A DNA stretch of 13,546 bases from Verrucomicrobiota bacterium (GTDB taxonomy: Bacteria > Verrucomicrobiota > Verrucomicrobiia > Limisphaerales > UBA1100): the NCBI GenBank assembly GCA_028872685.1, contig JAPKEI010000031.1, positions 1-13,546 on the forward strand. Reading direction: 5' to 3'. The position numbers and the translations under genes were made by a program. Below are positions 6,562 to 13,546 of the stretch, piece by piece; within the stretch, counting starts at the first letter, position 1, and each line of letters begins with the position of its first letter. The notes under the pieces are model-generated. The model did not search any database and was not told the DNA's origin. It saw nothing but the letters and a program-made list of their open reading frames with translations.

Positions 6562-7898
6562 TGCCCAGACCGAAGAACAAACTGCGCGCCATCCCCGGCG
6601 TGGACACGCTGCTCGAAGCGGTGGCCGACTGCCCCCTGCCCCGCCCGCTTGTGGTGGCGACCATTCGCGCGGAGTTGGCGTCGCTCCGCAAATCAGAAGC
6701 CATTCCCGAGCACGACGAAATTGTTTCCGGCTTGCGCCTGCGTTTGAAAGACCTTGCGTTGTCGCGGCTGCAACCAGTTATCAACGGCACCGGCGTAGTC
6801 GTCCACACCAACCTCGGCCGTGCGCCCATCGCGCCGCCGAACAACTCCGGCTACACCAATCTAGAAATCGACCTCGCCACCGGCCGCCGTGGCAAACGCG
6901 CCGCGTACGTCGAGCAATGCCTCGCCGAACTCTGCGGCGCGGAAGCTGCGATGGTGACGAATAATTGCGCTGCCGCACTCGTGCTCATCCTGCGGCATCT
7001 CACCACCGAGAAAAAAGAAGTCATCATATCGCGCGGTGAACTTGTGCAAATCGGCGGCGGCTTTCGCATCCCGGATGTACTCGAAACCAGCGATGCCATC
7101 CTACGCGAAGTCGGCACCACCAATCGTACCACGCTCGACGACTACGCCAAGGTCATCGGCAAAAACACCGGACTGCTGCTCAAAGTCCATCGCAGCAATT
7201 TTTTCATGGACGGCTTTGTTGCCGCGCCGGACCGGCGCGAACTGTCCACGCTCGCCCGAAAAAAACGCATCCCGTTCGTCGAAGACCTCGGCAGCGGTGT
7301 GTTGACCGACACCGAAAACTGGGCCGCCGACCATCACGAAACCACCCCGCGCGAGGTCATCAAGAGCGGCGCAGCCCTCGTATGCTTCAGCGGTGACAAA
7401 CTGCTCGGCGGCCCGCAATCGGGAATCATCGCCGGCAAAGCCAAATACATCGCCGCACTGAAAAAACATCCCTTCTTCCGCGCGCTGCGCTGCGACAAAC
7501 TCATCCTCAGCGCGCTGCAGCACGCCGCCGAAATTTATCTGCGCGGCGATGGCGAAACGCTTCCACTAAACCAAAGCCTCCGAGCCGACTCCAAACAACT
7601 CAAACGCCGCGCCACCAAACTGGCTAAAGCATTGGCCGTGTTGCCGATAACCGTCGCCGTGGCCGAAGGCGAATCACAAGTGGGTGGTGGCGCGTTGCCT
7701 CAAGCGACTCTCCCGAGCTTCACGCTCGACCTCGTGCCGGAAAATTTTAGCCTCAAAGACTTCGCCACGCGATTGCGCCGCGCGTCCACGCCAGTTATTG
7801 GTGTCATCAGCAACCAACGCTTTCGGCTCGATTTGCGAACCATTTTTCCCGAGCAAGAAAAACAACTGCTCCAATCCATCCACGAAACACTTCAGTGA
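6561..7898 (+). CDS. selA: L-seryl-tRNA(Sec) selenium transferase
   Basis: A 445-residue PLP enzyme of the SelA family (E. coli 463). It converts seryl-tRNA(Sec) to selenocysteinyl-tRNA(Sec) using selenophosphate. The N-terminal domain binds tRNA-Sec. Conserved segments include LQPVINGTGVVVHTNLGRAP, LEIDLATGRRGKR, VEQCLAELCGAEAAMVTNN, REVGTTNRT, LLKVHRSNF, EDLGSGVL and the PLP-lysine motif FSGDKLLGGPQ with Lys280. The ATG overlaps the selD stop by one base, and the TGA stop overlaps the next gene's GTG start by four bases (GTGA). No independent Shine-Dalgarno is seen; expression probably relies on coupling to selD. The presence of SelA, not PSTK/SepSecS, indicates the bacterial one-step route. 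Confidence 0.97.
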   Translation: MPRPKNKLRAIPGVDTLLEAVADCPLPRPLVVATIRAELASLRKSEAIPEHDEIVSGLRLRLKDLALSRLQPVINGTGVVVHTNLGRAPIAPPNNSGYTNLEIDLATGRRGKRAAYVEQCLAELCGAEAAMVTNNCAAALVLILRHLTTEKKEVIISRGELVQIGGGFRIPDVLETSDAILREVGTTNRTTLDDYAKVIGKNTGLLLKVHRSNFFMDGFVAAPDRRELSTLARKKRIPFVEDLGSGVLTDTENWAADHHETTPREVIKSGAALVCFSGDKLLGGPQSGIIAGKAKYIAALKKHPFFRALRCDKLILSALQHAAEIYLRGDGETLPLNQSLRADSKQLKRRATKLAKALAVLPITVAVAEGESQVGGGALPQATLPSFTLDLVPENFSLKDFATRLRRASTPVIGVISNQRFRLDLRTIFPEQEKQLLQSIHETLQ

Positions 7899-8836
7899 AA
7901 ACATTGCTGTCTCTTATCGCACTTTTTTTGACTGCCTCCACTTTTGCGGCGGACAAAACAATCGTAGGCGGTACGGACCATTTCGAATTGGTTTACGAAA
8001 TGACGCTGCCCAAGATTACCGCCAAAGGCACGCTTTGGATTCCGCTTGCAAGCGCTGACGATTTTCAAAAAATCCAAAAACGCGCCATCATCTCGCCCGT
8101 GCCGTGGCACAAGACGCGCGATGCCTCCGGCGAAAATGAAATTCTCGTGCTGCAGCCCGCACCCGCCGACAGCGGAAAACGCATCACCATTCACTACCAA
8201 GTCACGCGCAAAGAAAAAGTAGCTCACGCCGAAGCCGGCAATCCGGCCCTGCATCTCAAAGCCGAAAAACTCGTGCCGCTCAACCCGCGTTTCACCGCCA
8301 TTGCTAAGCGAATCACCGCGAAAGCAGCGGACGACCACGCGCGCGGCAAGGCGCTCTATGACCACGTACTCGCACATATGCGCTACGACAAAACCGGCAA
8401 GGGTTGGGGCCGCGGCGATGCCCTCTACGCCTGCGACGCGCACACCGGCAATTGCACCGATTTCCACGCATACTTCATTGCCTTATGTCGCGCGGCGAAT
8501 ATTCCCGCGCGCTTTGCCATTGGCTTCACCATTCCGGCGAACCGCGATGCGGGCGCGATTGGTGGCTACCATTGTTGGGCGGAATTTTTCACCGATGGCA
8601 AATGGATACCCGTGGACATTAGCGAAGCCGACAAACATCCCGAATTGGCCGAATACTATTTTGGTCATCACCCCGCAAATCGCCTCGAACTCAGCCGAGG
8701 GCGCGACATAATCGTGACCCCTGCGCCCAAGTCCGGCCCGTTCAATTATTTCTTCGGCCCGCATCTCGAGGTGAACGGAAACGAGGTGCCAGTGAAAGCC
8801 ACATTTAAATTCGAGCGATTGCCCTTAAATCGATGA
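7895..8836 (+). CDS. Secreted transglutaminase-like protein embedded in the sel operon
   Basis: A 313-residue protein with a GTG start at 7895. An N-terminal signal peptide (MKTLLSLIALFLTASTFA, then ADK) predicts export. Residues about 25-135 form a beta-rich N-terminal region, and a transglutaminase-like (papain-fold) core follows: HTGNCTDFHAYFIALCRAANIPARF with catalytic Cys187, GGYHCWAEFF with His226 and WIPVDISEAD with Asp241, so the triad is intact. Members act as proteases, peptidases or amide-bond-forming enzymes; the substrate is unknown. It overlaps selA by four bases (GTGA) and selB by four (ATGA), so it is translationally locked into the unit, although no transglutaminase is known to be needed for Sec synthesis. 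It may be a hitchhiking gene or have an undescribed link to selenoproteins or envelope redox. Confidence 0.88.
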   Translation: MKTLLSLIALFLTASTFAADKTIVGGTDHFELVYEMTLPKITAKGTLWIPLASADDFQKIQKRAIISPVPWHKTRDASGENEILVLQPAPADSGKRITIHYQVTRKEKVAHAEAGNPALHLKAEKLVPLNPRFTAIAKRITAKAADDHARGKALYDHVLAHMRYDKTGKGWGRGDALYACDAHTGNCTDFHAYFIALCRAANIPARFAIGFTIPANRDAGAIGGYHCWAEFFTDGKWIPVDISEADKHPELAEYYFGHHPANRLELSRGRDIIVTPAPKSGPFNYFFGPHLEVNGNEVPVKATFKFERLPLNR

Positions 8837-10722
8837 CCCTCCGCCACGCCATCCTTGCCACTGCTGGTCACATTGACCACGGCAAGAGCGCGCTGGTAAA
8901 AGCGCTTACCGGCAATGACCCGGACCGCCTGCCAGAGGAGAAACTGCGCGGCATCACCATCGATCTTGGCTTTGCGCATCTTGAACTCCCCGGGCACAGC
9001 CTTGGCATCGTAGATGTTCCGGGCCATCAAGATTTTGTAAAAAATATGGTGGCCGGCGTGGGCGCGGTGGATCTCGCACTACTCGTGGTAGCGGCGGACG
9101 ATGGCTGGATGCCGCAGACTGAAGAGCATTTGCAAATCCTCAGCTACCTCGGCGCAACGCGCGGCGTGGTGGCCCTTACCAAAGCCGATCTCGTGGATGA
9201 CACCCGCGCGCGCGAAGAGGAAATCCGCCAGCAACTCCAAAATAGTCCATTGGCTGAGGCCTCTATCGTTCCGGTGTCCGCACATAACGGCATGGGCTTG
9301 GAAGAATTAAAAAACGCACTCGCAGCCGCAGCCGAAACCATGCCGCCGCACACTGATGACGGCCAACCGCGCCTTGCCGTTGATCGCGTGTTCACGTTGC
9401 AAGGCATCGGCACTGTGGTCACCGGCACACTCACCGGCGGCACGATGAGCAAAGGCGACACGGTCACCGCACATCCGCCCGGGCGCGACACGCGCATCCG
9501 CACGCTGCAATCGCACAACCGCGCGCAGGACACCGCGCAACCCGGCACACGCACCGCCCTAAATCTCGCCGATGCCGCACGCGGCGATTTGCCACGCGGC
9601 GCGACCATCACCCTGCCCGCACTCGCCACCACCACACGTACGCTGGATGTGTTGCTTGAACGCTCCACGCGCCTCGGCCAGGAATGCGCCCCGCTGCGCA
9701 ACGATACCCGCGTACGCGTGCATCACGGCAGCGGTCATTGGGCGGCGCGTTTGGTTTTGGTGGAGGGGAAAACGCTGGAGTCCGGCGCAATGCAACTCGC
9801 CCAACTGCGCCTCGAACAACCCGCCTGCGTTTGGCCCGGCGACCGCATCGTAATTCGCAACTGGCCCGAAAGCGCAACACTCGCCGGTGGCCGCGTGCTC
9901 GATGCACAGGGCAATCGGCAAGGCTTGCGATCGGCCGCACACAAACTTTTCCTGCAAACCCGCGCCGAAGCGCCGGAGAACGCCGAAGCATGGATTCGCT
10001 CACAACTTGTGCGCGATGGTATTGCGCAGCGGGATGCGTTGTTGTGTCCCTCGACTTTTTCAACAGCCCAAATTGACAGCGCCGTGACCTCGCTCGTAAA
10101 CGCCAAGGCCGCGTTGGCGGCAGGCGATTGGCTGGCCGATGAGTCGCGTTGGCAACAGGCGCGCGAAGCGATAGCCAACGCGGTAAACGCGGAACACCGC
10201 GCCCATCCCGAACGACCTGGGCTGACAATAGAATTGCTGCGACCGCTGGCGCAGAAGGCTTTTCCATCCGGTGATGTGTTTGCCGAGTTACTGGAAGACC
10301 TTTGCCAAAATGGATTCAAGCGACAGGCTAAATACATCACATCCCTTTCGCACAAGCCCGCACTGCCACCCAACTTGCGAGCAGCGGGCGAACATATTCG
10401 ACAAGCACTCGCCGGTGCTGATCCACCCGCGCGCAAACTTTTGGCCGGCACTTCTGAGGGTGCGCAAGCGTTACGGTTTCTCATCGAAGCAGGGGAAGTG
10501 ATGGAGGTCAGCCCCGAATTGGCAATAGGCGCAGCTCAGTTCAACCGCTTCCGCATGCTGCTAAAGAACTACCTGCGCACTCACACTCAAGGCACCGCCA
10601 GCGAGTTACGCCAGGCTCTCGGCACTACTCGGCGCATTCTGATTCCGCTCCTGGAAAAAATGGATCGCGACGGTATTACCCGACGGCAAGGCGATGTGCG
10701 TGTGTTGCGCGATGAAAAATAA
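8833..10722 (+). CDS. selB: Selenocysteine-specific elongation factor SelB
   Basis: A 629-residue GTPase (E. coli 614) that binds Sec-tRNA and the SECIS hairpin and delivers Sec at UGA. The N-terminal EF-Tu-like G domain shows G1 GHIDHGKS (12-19), G2 RGITIDLGFA (39-48), G3 DVPGH (61-65), G4 TKAD (116-119) and G5 VSA (148-150). Domains II/III follow: VDRVFTLQGIGTVVTGTLTGG at about 183-203, then beta-rich sequence to about 360. The C-terminal part, with the charged helical segments expected of winged helices, ends GTASELRQALGTTRRILIPLLEKMDRDGITRRQGD, the SECIS-binding end. The ATG overlaps the transglutaminase stop by four bases. The gene converges on the downstream sulfatase with only six bases between the stop codons, leaving no room for a dedicated terminator. 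Confidence 0.97.
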   Translation: MTLRHAILATAGHIDHGKSALVKALTGNDPDRLPEEKLRGITIDLGFAHLELPGHSLGIVDVPGHQDFVKNMVAGVGAVDLALLVVAADDGWMPQTEEHLQILSYLGATRGVVALTKADLVDDTRAREEEIRQQLQNSPLAEASIVPVSAHNGMGLEELKNALAAAAETMPPHTDDGQPRLAVDRVFTLQGIGTVVTGTLTGGTMSKGDTVTAHPPGRDTRIRTLQSHNRAQDTAQPGTRTALNLADAARGDLPRGATITLPALATTTRTLDVLLERSTRLGQECAPLRNDTRVRVHHGSGHWAARLVLVEGKTLESGAMQLAQLRLEQPACVWPGDRIVIRNWPESATLAGGRVLDAQGNRQGLRSAAHKLFLQTRAEAPENAEAWIRSQLVRDGIAQRDALLCPSTFSTAQIDSAVTSLVNAKAALAAGDWLADESRWQQAREAIANAVNAEHRAHPERPGLTIELLRPLAQKAFPSGDVFAELLEDLCQNGFKRQAKYITSLSHKPALPPNLRAAGEHIRQALAGADPPARKLLAGTSEGAQALRFLIEAGEVMEVSPELAIGAAQFNRFRMLLKNYLRTHTQGTASELRQALGTTRRILIPLLEKMDRDGITRRQGDVRVLRDEK

Positions 10723-10728
10723 TCGAGA

Positions 10729-12132
10729 CTATTTGTAGTCTCCGCCATTGAGGCTATTAACCACACTCTTTTGCCAGCCGGCCAGTTCACCTTTAAGTCG
10801 GGCCAAACGCTCGGGCTGTACGGCGGCCAGATCCGTCTTTTCCTGCACATCCTTCTTTAAGTTGTACAGCCGGTAACTTGGGTTAGCTCCTGCGTTATTA
10901 GCCACGCGATGGAGCTTCCAGTCGCCGGAAATCCAAGCTGAGGGACCGGGGAATTTATCCAGCGGATATTTCTTATCCACAAACCCTGCCTTGGGTGCGG
11001 GTGCCTGATTGCCAGCTACTTGCTCAGCACGCAAGGCTTCGAGCATTTTGTGAGCATGCATTCCACGGCCACTGGTTGGGTAATTCCAGAAGCCCATGGG
11101 CTTCTGGCGGGTGAAACTATTGCCATGGATTAGATCAGCCAAGCTTACCCCATCTAGAAGCGGTTGGTTGTTCGAATGTTTTATGCCAGCCAGTTCCAGA
11201 ACTGTCGGGTAAATATCTACGGTATTGGCGGGCACGTTTGTGATACGATGTTTCTTGATGACATCTGGCCATTCAATGATGCCGGGCACGCGAATGCCTC
11301 CTTCTAATAACTTACCTTTCTTTCCTGACAACCCGGCCATGGAATTGGGTTTTAAACCGCCATTATCGCTGCAGTACCAGAGGATGGTATTATCTGCTAC
11401 GCCCAGCTTGCGAATCCCTTCACGTAACTGGCCCATGGCGGCGTCCATACCGGTGATCTCGGCATAGAAATTGGCGTACGCCTTGGTCTCGCCTTCATAC
11501 ATTTTCAGGAATTTCTCGGTGCCAATATGCGGGCCGTGGGGGTTACCAAACCAAATGACTGAAAGAAAGGGCTTATCCTTTACCTTGGCCATCCATTTAA
11601 GGGCCAAGTCCACGGTGACAGCTGAACTTTCGCCCTTGGTTTCAATCACTTTACCATTATGACTGAAGAGGGGGCTATTCTCATAAAAGTTGGGGGCGGA
11701 GGCCCATTCATCAAAGCCGTTTCTGCCCGGAGCCACTTCACTATCGGCACGCACTGAACCCAGATGCCATTTGCCAAAATGGCTGGTGGTGTAACCGGCA
11801 GTTTTCAGGGCCTCAGCAATGGTGATCTCGTGTTTACGCATCGTGTGACCCCATTGGAAACAACCCATGCGGTTGGGGTGCCGACCGGTGAGGACACTGG
11901 CGCGGGTGGGCGAACAAACGGGTGCGGCTGCATAGAAACGATCAAAGCGCAGACCGGTCTTGGCCATCTCATCAAAGACGGGGGTCTTGAGAACCTTGTG
12001 GTCCATGTAACCCATGTCACCCCAACCCTGATCATCAGCCATGGCGAGAATGATATTGGGACGTTTCGATTCAGCCTGGGCAGTAAAGATTGCGGCTGCG
12101 AATAGTAATGATAAGAATATTCTAAGGTTCAT
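10729..12132 (-). CDS. Secreted sulfatase (FGly type)
   Basis: A 467-residue type I sulfatase of ordinary length. Its signal peptide is MNLRIFLSLLFAAAIFTAQA (cleavage near residue 20). Motifs: PNIILAMADDQGWGD (metal ligands Asp33, Asp34), PVCSPTRASVLTG with formylglycine precursor Cys73 and Arg77, HFGKWHLG (Lys121, His123), GNPHGPH (His199/His202), CSDNGG (Asp256, Asn257) and GKLLEGGIRVP (Lys274). The C-terminus (SAWISGDWKLHRV, YRLYNLKKD) is the usual sulfatase subdomain. It begins 34 bp after the stop of the upstream sulfatase on the same strand, so the two are probably co-transcribed. The substrate is not readable; a sulfated polysaccharide is likely. It is shorter than, and not closely similar to, the sulfatase at 2889-5099, so it is unlikely to be a recent duplicate. 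Confidence 0.92.
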   Translation of the reverse strand: MNLRIFLSLLFAAAIFTAQAESKRPNIILAMADDQGWGDMGYMDHKVLKTPVFDEMAKTGLRFDRFYAAAPVCSPTRASVLTGRHPNRMGCFQWGHTMRKHEITIAEALKTAGYTTSHFGKWHLGSVRADSEVAPGRNGFDEWASAPNFYENSPLFSHNGKVIETKGESSAVTVDLALKWMAKVKDKPFLSVIWFGNPHGPHIGTEKFLKMYEGETKAYANFYAEITGMDAAMGQLREGIRKLGVADNTILWYCSDNGGLKPNSMAGLSGKKGKLLEGGIRVPGIIEWPDVIKKHRITNVPANTVDIYPTVLELAGIKHSNNQPLLDGVSLADLIHGNSFTRQKPMGFWNYPTSGRGMHAHKMLEALRAEQVAGNQAPAPKAGFVDKKYPLDKFPGPSAWISGDWKLHRVANNAGANPSYRLYNLKKDVQEKTDLAAVQPERLARLKGELAGWQKSVVNSLNGGDYK

Positions 12133-12166
12133 TTCTTTGTCAGTTTCGGATTATTAATGTTCATAC

Positions 12167-13546
12167 TTATTCATTATCCTTAATGATCAGCTTTTCGAAC
12201 ATACTCACTTGCACAGCTTTGATTTTGCCATCTGAACCCTCTTTACCGGTTGTGCCGTCCGCACAGTAGAGGCTCTTGTTATTGGGCCCGCGCAGAACCC
12301 CGTACCCACAATTGAAATTATATTTACCCACAACCTGGAAGTCTGGCGTGGTTTTAAGCAGCACACTGCCATAGCACCCAAACCACCAGTGGCCTTGGGC
12401 AAAGGCCGCATTCTGGATGCCCAGTCGCGTCCAGCCGCTCTGGATCACATGGCGTTTCTTGAAGTTGAACTGACTGTCATACTCGTACACATAATTCTCC
12501 GGCACACCCTCGGGCAGCCCACCCACCACAAGAAATCGACCGTTCTTGACGGCAATGCCACCGGCCCCGTGTTTGACCTGCTGCACCTCGTGCTTGGAGA
12601 GGAGCGATAAATCCTTGGAGCTATACACATAAACCCAGTTGTCTGAATTGCCCTTGGGATCATTGAATGCACCAAAATTCACCGCGCAGTAAATCTTGCC
12701 ATTCGCAAAACAGACATCCCCGTGATGATCCGGCACTTCGATCTTTTTCATTACCTTGCCCTTGGTGTCCGTCTTGACCAGTGCCCGCGTGAAGCTCCAG
12801 AAAAAATTGCCATTACTCCCACGGCTCACACCCTGCAAATGCCCGGCATACTTGCCCTCGCACACGACTGCTTCGGGCGCTTTGGGGGCCTTGGCCTGAT
12901 TGGCTTTTGGTTTTTGGTACTTGGATAGATCAAAGATCGTGCGCGTGCCTTTCATCCGGTCCAGTTCCTTTTGCAACTTGGCACGGATGGTTCGGGTCTT
13001 GGTATCCAGATCGCCCGGGCTCACCGGTTTCTTTTCCAGCACGTCCTTGTACACGTTAAAAAATTTACCATCCGGATACAGTTTCCAGTCGGACGTGCGG
13101 GCAAACTCCTTGCCTTTGGGGCCGCCATTCCGCGCATACCAGCTGTAGCTCACTTCCCTCACCGGTTTGTCGCCCTTGAGATGGCCAAGAATGCTCACCC
13201 CATCAATCTTGTGCTCCACCTTTGCCCCAGCCACTTCGGCAACAGTGGGCAGGATGTCGCTGAAGTTCACAATGGCACGCGTGGTCTGGCCCGCCTTGAT
13301 GGTGCCCGGCCAACGGGCAATGAAAGGGACGTGGTTTCCCGCATCAGGCATGCTACCCTTGCCGCCCTGGATCACACGGCCATTCATCACGCCGCGCACG
13401 CTGGTGGCTGTGCCGTTGTCGCCCGTAAAAATAATGAGCGTTTTTTCAGTGAGTCCCTCTTTCTCCACCTTGGCCACAATCTTGCCGATGATCTTGTCGA
13501 CATACGCCACCATCTCGCGGAAATATTTGGGGTTCTTCTGGGTTTG
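12167..13546 (-). CDS. Sulfatase fused to a C-terminal propeller-like domain, N-terminus cut by window edge
   Basis: The frame is open from the right edge to the stop at 12167, with 459 residues visible. The N-terminal part, including the CxPxR formylglycine site, lies outside the window. The visible start (KNPKYFREMVAYVDK) is mid-sulfatase, followed by IIFTGDNGTATSVR (metal-ligand Asp-Asn) and IQGGKGSMPDAGNHVPFIARWPG (conserved Lys), then SDILPTVAEVAG and TSDWKLYPDGKFFNVYKD, the usual sulfatase end. After a Lys/Ala/Pro-rich linker (QKPKANQAKAPKAPEA) comes a domain of about 230 residues with repeated beta-rich units (NGKIYCAVNF, NGRFLVVGG, NYVYEYDSQFNFKKRHVI, KTTPDFQVVGKYNF) that looks like a beta-propeller of YncE/NHL or glutamine-cyclotransferase type. 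It may bind glycan or a partner. It is the upstream member of a two-sulfatase unit. Confidence 0.88.
   Translation of the reverse strand, partial: QTQKNPKYFREMVAYVDKIIGKIVAKVEKEGLTEKTLIIFTGDNGTATSVRGVMNGRVIQGGKGSMPDAGNHVPFIARWPGTIKAGQTTRAIVNFSDILPTVAEVAGAKVEHKIDGVSILGHLKGDKPVREVSYSWYARNGGPKGKEFARTSDWKLYPDGKFFNVYKDVLEKKPVSPGDLDTKTRTIRAKLQKELDRMKGTRTIFDLSKYQKPKANQAKAPKAPEAVVCEGKYAGHLQGVSRGSNGNFFWSFTRALVKTDTKGKVMKKIEVPDHHGDVCFANGKIYCAVNFGAFNDPKGNSDNWVYVYSSKDLSLLSKHEVQQVKHGAGGIAVKNGRFLVVGGLPEGVPENYVYEYDSQFNFKKRHVIQSGWTRLGIQNAAFAQGHWWFGCYGSVLLKTTPDFQVVGKYNFNCGYGVLRGPNNKSLYCADGTTGKEGSDGKIKAVQVSMFEKLIIKDNE

Noticed and set aside
1..13546. CRISPR arrays, insertion sequences or attachment-site duplications, including at the tRNA-Sec 3' end
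   Set aside because: No spaced direct repeats, transposase or integrase motifs, or repeat of the tRNA 3' end were seen by eye.

Overview
The window most likely comes from a bacterium of the PVC group, probably Verrucomicrobiota or a close relative. This is inferred from gene content (three secreted sulfatases, a sialate O-acetylesterase, a Tat-exported TIM-barrel isomerase, scarce Shine-Dalgarno motifs), not from a phylogenetic marker. The most notable content is a compact selenocysteine (Sec) locus on the plus strand, headed by a small selenoprotein gene whose in-frame TGA hides it from standard ORF calling.

Layout. Positions 1-2249 (minus): a Tat-signal sugar isomerase/epimerase-like protein followed 46 bp later by a sialate O-acetylesterase that runs off the left edge. 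Positions 2368-2607 (plus): a small glycine-zipper lipoprotein, then about 280 bp without a convincing gene. Positions 2889-5099 (minus): a large secreted sulfatase with an extra C-terminal beta-sandwich-like domain. Positions 5144-10722 (plus): SelW/Rdx-like selenoprotein, selC (tRNA-Sec, anticodon UCA), selD, selA, a secreted transglutaminase-like protein, and selB. From selD onward each gene overlaps the next by 1-4 bases. Positions 10729-13546 (minus): a secreted sulfatase, and upstream of it a second sulfatase fused to a propeller-like domain and cut by the right edge.

How the genes work together. SelD makes selenophosphate. SelA uses it to convert seryl-tRNA(Sec) (selC) to selenocysteinyl-tRNA. 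SelB carries that tRNA to UGA codons followed by a SECIS hairpin. The selenoprotein at 5144-5371 supplies a local client: a Cys-Ala-Ala-Sec motif near its N-terminus, with a plausible bacterial SECIS hairpin just after the UGA. The transglutaminase-like gene inside the unit has no known role in selenium metabolism. The flanking minus-strand genes look like a polysaccharide-degradation repertoire (desulfation and deacetylation of sulfated or acetylated glycans) and are probably functionally separate from the Sec block.
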